Notes: generated from the letters alone by a model not told the origin. Shown: positions 1-7,139, numbered from the stretch's first letter. The stretch: DNA of 9,903 nucleotides from JBNKDD01 sp050288085 (GCA_050288085.1 JBNKDD010000208.1:1-9903); one strand, 5' to 3'. Numbers and translations are program-made.

Positions 1-79
1 CTCTTCTATTAAACTAATGATGACAGCCTCTTTCTGAAAATAACCGTTTTATTTCTGTAATGTTCATGATAAATATTCC

Positions 80-436
80 GTGTTAGACTCTTTGCCTAAT
101 GTAAACACATCGAACCCTTTATCGGAGAATTATCACTTGAACAACGAACTCTCAAATTGCTGGGAAATCCTCCAATGTGGCCGCGAACCCGGCGGTGCTA
201 ATACTGATCAATTCGGCGTCTGTCCTGCGGCTGAAGCTGACTACTATGACAACATCAACCAGGGGATCAACGCCGGGCGTTTTTGTTGGTCCGTGGCTGG
301 TACACTGTGTCACGGTGAGGTGATGGGCTCATTTGCCAGTAAAGCCTCGGACTGCATGCAGTGCAATTTCTACCTCAAGGTTGTGAAGGAGCAGCCTCCC
401 AGTAGTCTGATCCTTAACCCATCTCAACTCGATTAG
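80..436 (+). CDS. Stand-alone two-CW domain small cysteine-rich protein
   Basis: The protein is 118 residues from a GTG at 80. It has seven cysteines (27, 33, 48, 69, 77, 92, 95) and His78 in about 70 residues. Two Cys-Trp pairs (27-28 and 69-70), a CWEILQCGRE opening and a closing CMQC pair match the two-CW domain, which I know mainly as an appendage of chemotaxis receptors and other signalling proteins, or as a small free-standing protein. The cysteine pattern suggests metal, iron-sulfur or redox chemistry, but the biochemical role is not known. There is no signal peptide or membrane segment, so it is probably cytoplasmic. The start is uncertain: the GTG has no visible ribosome site, whereas TTG at 137 lies 7 bases after GGAGAA (124-129) and would give 99 residues beginning just before the domain. 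The gene is convergent with the HEAT gene and followed by a strong terminator. The domain call is fairly firm; the function is not. Confidence 0.8.
   Translation: MLDSLPNVNTSNPLSENYHLNNELSNCWEILQCGREPGGANTDQFGVCPAAEADYYDNINQGINAGRFCWSVAGTLCHGEVMGSFASKASDCMQCNFYLKVVKEQPPSSLILNPSQLD
124..129 (+). promoter_or_regulatory. Possible ribosome binding site for an internal TTG start
   Basis: GGAGAA lies 7 bases before the in-frame TTG at 137. The outer GTG at 80 has no comparable purine stretch. This favours the shorter 99-residue form of the two-CW protein, and all seven cysteines are kept in either form. Confidence 0.4.
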
Positions 437-460
437 CAGCACGACAACCATTTCGGCATA

Positions 461-489
461 AAGACAGGGGGCTTCGGTCCCTTGTTTTA
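461..489 (+). terminator. Intrinsic terminator with UUCG tetraloop, after the two-CW gene
   Basis: Bases 461-472 pair fully with 477-488 in RNA, giving 12 base pairs that include three G-U pairs, around a TTCG loop (473-476) closed by C-G, the classic stable cUUCGg tetraloop. The 3' side ends in TTGTTTTAT, supplying the U-rich tail. It starts 24 bases after the stop codon of the two-CW gene. On the minus strand the three G-U pairs become C-A mismatches and only a short CTTT follows, so it should act mainly for plus-strand transcription and less for the converging HEAT gene. Confidence 0.8.
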
Positions 490-655
490 TAATTATCCCC
501 CACCATTCCTGCCGGAGCAGGCTCTCAGATGTTCTCTCGAAACTGTATTAAAGCCACTTCTTCAAGAAAGTCATAATTTCCGCTCGCATGGTGGCGGTCA
601 CCTTCGAGGTAGTTTAACCCATGTGTGTGGCGCTGTTTATCCCGTGAAGTATTCT

Positions 656-1693
656 CTACGATTGTTTGAGGATCAGGTCGATAGCACGCTCTGCATACCT
701 GCTTACGGTGCTTTTGCTGATCGATTCACTGTGATCTTCCAATAACTGCTCCAGGCGTGGCAGCGCGCGTCTATCTCCCAGATGTCCCAGGGCAAGTGCA
801 GCCGGACCGCGCAATCTGGGGTCTGGGTCATTCGTGGATTCCAGGAGCAAATCAAATGATCGGGGATTTTCTTTCAATGTCCCCAGAACCTGAATAGCAG
901 CACGTTTTACAAGATCGCTGGAGTCATTCAGCGCATTTGCAACCGGTTCAAAAACCTCTGGGCCTTCTATGCGCCCTAATGCCTGAACGGCGCATTGACG
1001 TACATAGGGGGCATCGTCTGTAAGCAGGTCTGCCAGGCAGGGAACAGCAGACAAGTCTCCAATTCTGCCCAGGGCATTGGCGATGTGGGCGCGTACTACA
1101 AAGTTGCTCTCATGCAGTGCCAGCTCAATCAGGTGCTCGATAGCCTTTGGATTGCCAAGCTCACCCAATGCTATGGTAGTGTAGCCTCGCACTTCACTAT
1201 TCTCATCTTGCAAGGTGTTCAGGAGTGGTTCTAGTGCAGCCTCACCATGTTGTCCCAATGAATGTGCAGCAGATATGGCTGCCTCAATATCCGTTTCTGG
1301 GTCAATTGTTTTGTTCCGGAAAGACTCAATGAGTGGGGCGATTGCTCTGGGATCTCCAATCTTTCCCAAGGCTTTCGCTGCTGCTATTCTTGTATGCGGC
1401 CCCTGGGTTTCTAGTATATTGATCAGGGTCTCGACGGCTTCCGTTTCTCCGATTTCTCCCAGGAGTTCAATTGCCAGTTCGTTTGTCGTTATGGTGTTGG
1501 GCGGCTGATTCTTAAATGCGGATAATAGCAGAGGAAATGCCAGGTCTTTGCATTCGAGAATTGCTCTATATGCTTGCGAGCGCTTTTCTCTATCATCCCG
1601 ACTTAGCCCCATTCCTGTAATACCCAGATCAGCAATCCACTGCCGGATTGAATCCTCATTACATCGTGTTCTTATATCTTTATCATCAGTCAT
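656..1693 (-). CDS. HEAT-repeat (PBS-lyase-like) protein
   Basis: The protein is 345 residues with no signal peptide or membrane span, so probably cytoplasmic. From about residue 72 to 340 it is built of roughly eight HEAT-like repeats of 30-35 residues. Each has a core like ALGKIGDPRAIAPLIE (others include ALGELGNPKAIEHLIE, ALGRIGDLSAVPCLAD and ALGHLGDRRALPRLEQ). Such repeats stack into a helical solenoid that binds other proteins. In phycobilin lyases the same fold has enzymatic use, but nothing here indicates bilin chemistry. The first 70 residues are not repeat-like. The ATG at 1693 has no clear ribosome site. The gene starts 62 bases after the glycosyltransferase stop codon and may be read through from it. 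Sampled lines of this gene are about 50% GC, against 62-67% in the neighbouring glycosyltransferase. The fold is certain; the partner and function are unknown. Confidence 0.9.
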   Translation of the reverse strand: MTDDKDIRTRCNEDSIRQWIADLGITGMGLSRDDREKRSQAYRAILECKDLAFPLLLSAFKNQPPNTITTNELAIELLGEIGETEAVETLINILETQGPHTRIAAAKALGKIGDPRAIAPLIESFRNKTIDPETDIEAAISAAHSLGQHGEAALEPLLNTLQDENSEVRGYTTIALGELGNPKAIEHLIELALHESNFVVRAHIANALGRIGDLSAVPCLADLLTDDAPYVRQCAVQALGRIEGPEVFEPVANALNDSSDLVKRAAIQVLGTLKENPRSFDLLLESTNDPDPRLRGPAALALGHLGDRRALPRLEQLLEDHSESISKSTVSRYAERAIDLILKQS

Positions 1694-1755
1694 AAGGTTG
1701 TCACAAACGAGAAAAGTTGCTATGAGTTGCCCCTATCTAATCAGGCTGGGGATAA

Positions 1756-2907
1756 TCACTCACCCACCATCCGCCGGTACTCCCGCGCCAATGCTTCCCA
1801 CAGCACTTCTTGCCTGAACCGCTTCTCGACCCGCTCCCGCCCGGCCCGGCCTTGTTCTTCTCTTTTCGCCGGATCACTGAGCGCTGAACGAACCGCATCC
1901 AACAGCGCCACCCGGTCACCCACCGGGATAATTGTTCCCGTCACCCCATCTTCCACCGCATCGACACACCCCAGCGCGTCAGTCGTGATCACGGGCAGGC
2001 CCATCGCGGCGGCTTCCATTGGCGCATTTGGGAACCCTTCCCGATGTGATGGATAAACAAACACCGACATCACCCCATAATAAGCCGGTAGATCGGCATT
2101 GGCGACGAACCCCGGCAAATGCACACGCGGATCGGATTCCAGCCGCGCACGGATCGCCGGGTCAATGGCGTCCCGTGTTTCCCAGGGGCCGACCAGCAGC
2201 AGGTGAGTCTCTGGGAATGCGTCCCGAAGTTCTGCCCAGGCCGCCGCCAGCTCTTCGATCCCCTTATCGCGCACCAACCGCCCCACAAACCCGATCACCG
2301 TTTGCCCCTTCAACGCCGCAATCTCGGCGGGCGGATCGCCGATCATCTCCGGGTTAAACCGCGACAGATCGATCCCGTTGCTCATCCCATTTCCGGCCAC
2401 CGTTCCCTGACCCGCTTTGAGGATTCCCTCAGCGCAGGCAAAGTCCAGCAGCGACGGCGATACGCACAGGTGATGCTGGCATAATCGCGCTGTGAGTCTT
2501 TCCAAAAAGTGCAGCACCCGGCGCATCGAACCGCTTGCCCCGGTCGTCAGAAAGCCCCGGATGAAAAATAAGCGAGTCGGCACACGGGCCACCCAGGCAG
2601 CGATGGAACCAAGCAGGGCCGCTTTGGGCGTACTCAGGTGAACGATATCCGGCTTGACCCGGCGGATCGCGGCATACAATCGCACCAACGACACCAGATC
2701 GGACAGCGGGCTGATCTGCCGTGAGATCGGCACCGGGATCGCGATCACCCCATCGCGCTCCACCAGCTTATCGAGCAGTTCCCCCGGTGAGGTGATGCTG
2801 TACAACTCGAACCCCTGACTCTTCAGATAGGCGCTCTGCCCCCGCAGAAACATCCACTGAGTCAGCGGGATGGTGGTGATATGCAATAACTTAATCGGTT
2901 TGGGCAT
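1756..2907 (-). CDS. Family 4 glycosyltransferase (GT-B fold)
   Basis: The enzyme is 383 residues, a normal length for a GT4 enzyme, and soluble or only peripherally membrane-bound. The N-terminal half (about 1-195) is the acceptor-binding Rossmann domain (opening KLLHITTIP, with PDIVHLSTPKAALLG at 86-100). The C-terminal half is the nucleotide-sugar domain, with GFVGRLVRDKG (206-216, including Arg210 and Lys215) and the EX7E motif in EGFPNAPME (Glu290 and Glu298), followed by GLPVITTD. GT4 enzymes of this type transfer a sugar from a nucleotide donor with retention of configuration, commonly during capsule, exopolysaccharide or O-antigen assembly (CapM/EpsD-like). Donor and acceptor cannot be read from sequence. 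The ATG at 2907 has only a weak AGGAA about 13 bases upstream. The gene follows the glycosidase after 118 bases and has no other polysaccharide genes beside it. Confidence 0.92.
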   Translation of the reverse strand: MPKPIKLLHITTIPLTQWMFLRGQSAYLKSQGFELYSITSPGELLDKLVERDGVIAIPVPISRQISPLSDLVSLVRLYAAIRRVKPDIVHLSTPKAALLGSIAAWVARVPTRLFFIRGFLTTGASGSMRRVLHFLERLTARLCQHHLCVSPSLLDFACAEGILKAGQGTVAGNGMSNGIDLSRFNPEMIGDPPAEIAALKGQTVIGFVGRLVRDKGIEELAAAWAELRDAFPETHLLLVGPWETRDAIDPAIRARLESDPRVHLPGFVANADLPAYYGVMSVFVYPSHREGFPNAPMEAAAMGLPVITTDALGCVDAVEDGVTGTIIPVGDRVALLDAVRSALSDPAKREEQGRAGRERVEKRFRQEVLWEALAREYRRMVGE

Positions 2908-2980
2908 GGGCTTACTAAGTTCCTATTTTTGCAGTTAGCCTTACCCCCTTCCGAGCCGCTAATGCACCAATAATCTGACT

Positions 2981-3017
2981 CCCCTCGCCCTGAGGGAGAG
3001 GGGCTGGGGGTGAGGGC
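2981..3017. repeat. GC-rich intergenic hairpin repeat
   Basis: The first part (2981-3003) folds as CCCCTC, a G/A mismatch and CCC around a TGA loop, then GGG and GAGGGG. A GGGGGTGAGGG tail follows. Read on the minus strand it begins CCCTCACCCCCAGCCCC, the pattern of a short repeat I recognise as abundant between genes in many bacterial genomes, including Chloroflexota. It lies 9 bases after the glycosidase stop codon. There is no T-run after the stem, so it is not a standard terminator, although it could stabilise the 3' end of the glycosidase mRNA. Confidence 0.55.
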
Positions 3018-3025
3018 TATGTGAT

Positions 3026-4504
3026 CTACCGTTTTCGTTTCCTCAAATACCTGATCCCCATAACCGCCCCGCCGACAACCACCAGCACCGCCGCGCCGAC
3101 TGCCGCCACCTTGCGCTTCGACACCGGGCGGTTGATCACAAAACTCTGCGGCGGGTTATCAATATTGACCGGGGCATCCTCCACGATCACCAACGGTGGC
3201 CCGCCCATCATACACTCTTCACCGGGCTCACAGGGCGCGCTTTCCAGGGTTAGCCAATAGCCGCCCAGTTTCGGTTTGATGGTTTCTTCCGCCCCTGTCT
3301 GATCGACCAGCAGCGCCGAGTCGGCCAGGGCGGGTATCCTGATCCGGCGTTCTCCCGGCGTCCGCGCCCAGACCACGCGAGTCGTTTGATCTCCCCGTTG
3401 GAGCACCACCTCCTGGATCGTGGATTGCTCAAATCGCCGTGCCGCTTCGACATCGCTGTAGTGGCTGGTGATCACCTTAAACGCATCGAAAGCCGGACGA
3501 GTCTCGCGATTGTGCCGGATCAGCCCGTAGGGTTCAAAGCCGGGCGAAGGCTCCGGTTCATCGATCCACTTATAGACCGCGATCCGGTCAATATCCAGTG
3601 ACAGCGCCAGGGCGAACTCTTGCAGCAAAAAGGACGCCTGCATATCCTGAGTCACCTCGAATACCGGATTCTCCCACGCCTGGGCCGGATCGTCGTAGGG
3701 CGGCGCATTCGTCTCGTTGATCCAGATTGGCTTATCTTCCAACCCATGCTCGGCCAGTTGATCGCGCACCGCGTTCACAATGTCGATTGTCGTTTCCGGC
3801 TTGAAATAGACATGCAGCGACACCACGTCGAAGTAATACCCGTTCTCGGCGGCGGTCGGATCTTGACTCGCCGCGTCGAGGAACTCCCGCAGGTAGGTCG
3901 GATTATGCCAGTAGGTCAGCCCACCCAGGTGAATCTGTACATCGGGATCGACTTCGTGCGCAACCAGGTAAGCCACTTTGACCAGTTGATAATAGTCGGC
4001 GGGTGTGCCCTGCCACTGTGCCCCGAAGTCCTCCAACGCAATATCCGGCTCATTCCAGATGATCCACCGGTGAACCCGATCCTTGTAACGGCGCAGTGTA
4101 TGTCGCACAAACTGCGCCCAATAGTTGGTCGGATCGTCAATTGGGTGATATAGGCCGTAGGGAACCCCCGCGCCGACAACGCCATCGGTTGCCCAATCGG
4201 GGGTATGGTGCAGCATCCCAACCAACTCCCGCCCGCCTTCGATCTCCCGGTCGAGCACCGGGATCGGCGCATGGAAGATATTCCAATCGTCGGGGCCGCC
4301 CCGTTCTAATTCACTCCAATAGAAGATGATCCGCTCCCAGCCGACATTGGCTTCGTCGGCCACCTCCGGCTCGTGATAGGCTTCGACCGCCCCATAGCGC
4401 GGATCGGGGGTAGGGGATGGATTGCCTTCCTGCGCGGCGATGGGAGTTGATAGGAGGAAAATCAACACCAACAAAGAAATAACAGTCAATCGTTTTTTAT
4501 GCAT
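3026..4504 (-). CDS. Secreted, C-terminally membrane-anchored clan GH-A glycoside hydrolase
   Basis: I place the start at the ATG at 4504 (492 residues) rather than an in-frame TTG at 4537, because the signal peptide then begins correctly with MHKKR, a hydrophobic stretch and a cleavage region near IAAQ (residue 24). The body is a TIM barrel. IIWNEPD places the acid/base Glu at about 152, at the end of strand 4, and WINETN places the nucleophile Glu at about 264, on strand 7. This is the clan GH-A layout of retaining glycosidases, closest by eye to GH39/GH5-like enzymes. A small beta domain follows (about 365-420), then a Cys-x5-Cys loop, and finally a hydrophobic span (about 467-485) with a basic YLRKRKR tail, so the enzyme should be held on the outer face of the cytoplasmic membrane. 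The substrate is unknown. It lies between the kinase and the glycosyltransferase, with its own candidate promoter. Confidence 0.9.
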   Translation of the reverse strand: MHKKRLTVISLLVLIFLLSTPIAAQEGNPSPTPDPRYGAVEAYHEPEVADEANVGWERIIFYWSELERGGPDDWNIFHAPIPVLDREIEGGRELVGMLHHTPDWATDGVVGAGVPYGLYHPIDDPTNYWAQFVRHTLRRYKDRVHRWIIWNEPDIALEDFGAQWQGTPADYYQLVKVAYLVAHEVDPDVQIHLGGLTYWHNPTYLREFLDAASQDPTAAENGYYFDVVSLHVYFKPETTIDIVNAVRDQLAEHGLEDKPIWINETNAPPYDDPAQAWENPVFEVTQDMQASFLLQEFALALSLDIDRIAVYKWIDEPEPSPGFEPYGLIRHNRETRPAFDAFKVITSHYSDVEAARRFEQSTIQEVVLQRGDQTTRVVWARTPGERRIRIPALADSALLVDQTGAEETIKPKLGGYWLTLESAPCEPGEECMMGGPPLVIVEDAPVNIDNPPQSFVINRPVSKRKVAAVGAAVLVVVGGAVMGIRYLRKRKR

Positions 4505-4542
4505 AGAATATCCGGTGGGTAGGTTTATCGGAGCCAATCCAA

Positions 4543-4580
4543 ATCACGCCCGATTAAAAGTTCGGTTATTTTGGCGTGAT
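4543..4580 (-). promoter_or_regulatory. Inverted repeat at the glycosidase transcript start
   Basis: ATCACGCC (4543-4550) and GGCGTGAT (4573-4580) are perfect 8-bp inverted arms separated by 22 AT-rich bases. The right arm overlaps the transcript start predicted from the -10 box at 4585-4590. That placement suits a repressor or regulator operator, or a hairpin at the 5' end of the mRNA. It is less likely to be a terminator for the kinase gene, since no clear U-run follows on the minus strand. Confidence 0.4.
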
Positions 4581-4584
4581 GGGT

Positions 4585-4613
4585 ATTCTTCATCGAAATG
4601 GGCTGTATGTCAA
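4585..4613 (-). promoter_or_regulatory. Candidate sigma-70 promoter for the glycosidase gene
   Basis: Reading the minus strand, a perfect TTGACA (4608-4613) is followed by exactly 17 bases and then AAGAAT (4585-4590), which matches four of six positions of TATAAT. The -35 box lies 13 bases beyond the kinase stop codon, and the predicted 5' UTR is about 75 bases. Confidence 0.5.
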
Positions 4614-4626
4614 GGCGGCAGACTGC

Positions 4627-7068
4627 TTATTTGCTGGAGTTTGTCACCGGCAGCCAGACAGTGAAAGTCGTGCCCTCACCGGGGACACCCTTACTCTCGA
4701 ACTCGATCCGTCCCTGGTGTCGCTCGATGATCTCACAGGCAATCGCCAGCCCCAGCCCGGTTCCCGATTTGCCGGATTTCTGTGCAGCCTCCCCTCGGAA
4801 GAATCGCTCAAATAACTGGCTTTGTTCTTCCTCCGTGATGCCGAGCCCCGTGTCACTGACTTGAAAGCCCGCCCATTGTTTGCGCTCCTCATCCTGACGC
4901 GTCAGCGTGCGAACCTCGATACTGCCACCCGGTGGCGTGTAGTTCAGGGCATTGGTCAGCAAAATGCCGACAACCTGCCCCATCGCCATCTCATCGGCCA
5001 GCACGGGCTTAACCCCGCGTCTCTCAATAAATGCCAGCGTCAATCCCTGTTCCTCTGCCAGTTTTAAGCGGTCGGCGACATACTGCCCGATCAGCCGGTT
5101 GATGTCGAGCGGTGTGATCTTCATCGGGATGCGTTTTTGTTCCAACCGTGAAAGATAGAGTAAATCCTCCACGATGTGTTCCAGGCGTCGCGTCTCACGA
5201 TTCAGCGTTTCCAGGTGTTGGCTTAGCTCGTCGGGTTTCTTCGCGATGATCTCATGGTATATCTTAAGGTTGGTAATCGGTGTACGCAGCTCGTGGGATA
5301 CGTTGGACACAAATTCATCCTTGACCTGTCCGAGTGCCTGGAGATGCTTGTTAGCGGCTTCCAGATCGGCGGTACGCTCGGCCACCCGTTGTTTCAGGTC
5401 ACCGGCATATTGTTTGATCTGCTCAAAGAGCCGTGCATTGTGCAGGGCGGCGGCTAACTGGTCGGCTAAGGTTTCAAGAACGAGGATATCGTTATCGTTG
5501 AAGGCGTTGGGGTTGCGGCTTTGCACATCCAGCACCCCCGCGATCTCGCTGCCGATCTGGATCGGGACGCTGAGTTCAGACCGGATGATCTCATCCGGGA
5601 AGGGATTATGATAACGTGGCTCCTGGCTGACATCATTGGCTAACAGGCGTTTTTTGTGCTGGGCCACCCAACCAACCATCCCCTCACCCATCTTGCGGCG
5701 GTGATCGGCGGGGAATAATTCCGCATATGATCCGGCTCTGGCCCGCATCACCAGGTCATTCGATTCCTGATCCAGGATAAATAACCCCACATGCTGATAG
5801 CCAAAGTTGCTCTGGATCAGATCGGCGGCTTCCTTGAGGACCATATTCAAATCCAGGACGGCAGTGATCTGCCCGCTGACCTCATTGATCAGGCCAAGTT
5901 GGGAAGCCCGCTGTTTGAGGACGACCTCATTCTGGCGCAGTGTTTGTTCTGCCCGGCGGCGGCGCGAAACATTGACTAACAGAACCGCAATGATAGCCGA
6001 CTGTGCCAGCCCTACCACCACCATCCCCCAGAACAGCCGCTTATTCCGGTGATAGAAGGTGTCCGGGGTATTGACAATGATGCTGTCCGGTGGAAGCGCC
6101 GACCGGGATATGTCCCACCGTTTAAGCTGTTGGTAGTCGAAGGTATAGTAGGTAGGTTCCTGCTCAATCGGAATCTCGGAGACCGGTTCCCCATCGAGGA
6201 TAAGCATCGCTTTCTGCCCGATTGTCTTGCCATGATAATTGCCGTGCAGCAGCTTCCCCCCGACGACCCCATACCCCATATAGTAATCGGTATGGACGTA
6301 GATCGGCGCTGTGGATTGTTCAGAGAGGGCAGGCAAGTAATCTTCGTAAAGGACAAAGTCACCATACTTATCCTTGAAAAAGCCCAGTAGAAGGACAATC
6401 GTTCCCGGTGGAGCATTCTGAAGGGCCTCGAAGAGATCAGATAATTCAAGCCCCTCTCCCTGATCAAGGTACACAACTGGAACCGGAACTTGCCCGGTTT
6501 GCACAAGTTCATTCAAGGTCGCGACATTTTGCTGGCTGGTAGTCGTTTGATCGGCGATCACCCAGATCTGTTTGGTGTCCGGGTGGAATTGAAGGGCTAT
6601 ATTGATTGTGCCCATATGGTCGAGGACTTCGATTACCCCGGTAAATTCTTCATTTCCCTCTAATGTGTTTTCATCAAAGCGATTCACACCCCCAAACACG
6701 ATGGGCACACCGGGGAATAAATCCTCATGATGCTTTAGCAGAAACTGAAGGGCGTTATCATCCAGCGAGATAATACAATCAAACTGGATATCATCGTATT
6801 TGTGGTGATATGTTTGGTGCAGAATTTCGAGGTAGTTGTCGTTGAGGATACGCTTGGTATCCATATACTCAACGTACAATGAGACATCGTCCGGCAGCAC
6901 TGACTGGATACCGGCCAGTTCATCATCAGACCATTTGAAACCAGGATGGTAGGAATTGACAACCAGTATCCGTTGGTTCTTGCCCTGAGCACCGGCATCG
7001 GGAACCGGTGTGCACAGCAGCATCACTGCAATGATAGCTAAGATAACAATAGAACGTGACCTGCTCAT
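4627..7068 (-). CDS. Sensor histidine kinase: extracytoplasmic ABC-substrate-binding-like sensor, TM, GAF, HisKA, HATPase
   Basis: The protein is 813 residues. A signal peptide (1-27, cleavage near AGA/Q) leads to an extracytoplasmic sensor domain (about 30-340). Its RILVVNSYHPGFKWSDDE opening resembles the ABC transporter substrate-binding family found in some sensor kinases. One membrane span (346-366) follows, then a GAF domain (about 395-548), a coiled coil (548-580), the dimerisation domain with phospho-acceptor His592 in NVSHELRTP, and an ATPase domain with N-box LLTNALNYTP (about 703-712), G1 DTGLG (739-743) and G2 GTGLGLA (769-775). It should autophosphorylate when an outside ligand, probably a small solute, binds. 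There is no receiver domain, and no response regulator in the window, so its partner lies elsewhere. AAAGGA (7079-7084) sits 10 bases before the ATG. It follows ftsK after 71 bases. Sampled GC is lower in the sensor half than in the kinase half. Confidence 0.93.
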   Translation of the reverse strand: MSRSRSIVILAIIAVMLLCTPVPDAGAQGKNQRILVVNSYHPGFKWSDDELAGIQSVLPDDVSLYVEYMDTKRILNDNYLEILHQTYHHKYDDIQFDCIISLDDNALQFLLKHHEDLFPGVPIVFGGVNRFDENTLEGNEEFTGVIEVLDHMGTINIALQFHPDTKQIWVIADQTTTSQQNVATLNELVQTGQVPVPVVYLDQGEGLELSDLFEALQNAPPGTIVLLLGFFKDKYGDFVLYEDYLPALSEQSTAPIYVHTDYYMGYGVVGGKLLHGNYHGKTIGQKAMLILDGEPVSEIPIEQEPTYYTFDYQQLKRWDISRSALPPDSIIVNTPDTFYHRNKRLFWGMVVVGLAQSAIIAVLLVNVSRRRRAEQTLRQNEVVLKQRASQLGLINEVSGQITAVLDLNMVLKEAADLIQSNFGYQHVGLFILDQESNDLVMRARAGSYAELFPADHRRKMGEGMVGWVAQHKKRLLANDVSQEPRYHNPFPDEIIRSELSVPIQIGSEIAGVLDVQSRNPNAFNDNDILVLETLADQLAAALHNARLFEQIKQYAGDLKQRVAERTADLEAANKHLQALGQVKDEFVSNVSHELRTPITNLKIYHEIIAKKPDELSQHLETLNRETRRLEHIVEDLLYLSRLEQKRIPMKITPLDINRLIGQYVADRLKLAEEQGLTLAFIERRGVKPVLADEMAMGQVVGILLTNALNYTPPGGSIEVRTLTRQDEERKQWAGFQVSDTGLGITEEEQSQLFERFFRGEAAQKSGKSGTGLGLAIACEIIERHQGRIEFESKGVPGEGTTFTVWLPVTNSSK

Positions 7069-7105
7069 TCCAAAAAATTCCTTTACTCATCACGTTCATA
7101 CATTC

Positions 7106-7132
7106 TTAATAACGATAACGTTTGTCTGTCAA
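7106..7132 (-). promoter_or_regulatory. Candidate promoter for the histidine kinase gene
   Basis: On the minus strand a perfect TTGACA (7127-7132) lies 7 bases after the ftsK stop codon. TATTAA (7106-7111) follows after a short 15-base spacer; AAGAAT, the same hexamer as at the glycosidase promoter, follows after 19 bases. Neither spacing is ideal, so only the -35 box is convincing. The spacer holds AACGTTATCGTT, with 4-bp inverted arms, which might be an operator half-site pair but is too short to claim. Confidence 0.35.
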
Positions 7133-7139
7133 TTATCCC

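Noticed and set aside
1..79. Promoter for the two-CW gene
   Set aside because: The stretch is AT-rich, with ATGACA (20-25) and GATAAA (68-73), but no pair of boxes at a proper spacing, so I make no call.
508..521. CCTGC-CGGA-GCAGG hairpin as terminator of the HEAT gene
   Set aside because: The stem is only 5 bp and has no T-run after it on the minus strand.
482..745. An 87-codon plus-strand frame between the two-CW and HEAT genes
   Set aside because: It begins inside the terminator stem and overlaps the HEAT gene's 3' end, and its sequence resembles no protein family I know. I see no gene in 437-655, only the terminator and a weak 5-bp hairpin.
3026..3130. Sortase or PEP-CTERM-type sorting signal at the glycosidase C-terminus
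   Set aside because: There is no LPXTG, PEP or leading GlyGly motif before the hydrophobic span, only a plain transmembrane helix with a basic tail.
3620..4153. A 177-codon plus-strand open frame opposite the glycosidase
   Set aside because: It is antisense to the catalytic core of the glycosidase, has no domain and no ribosome site that I can see.
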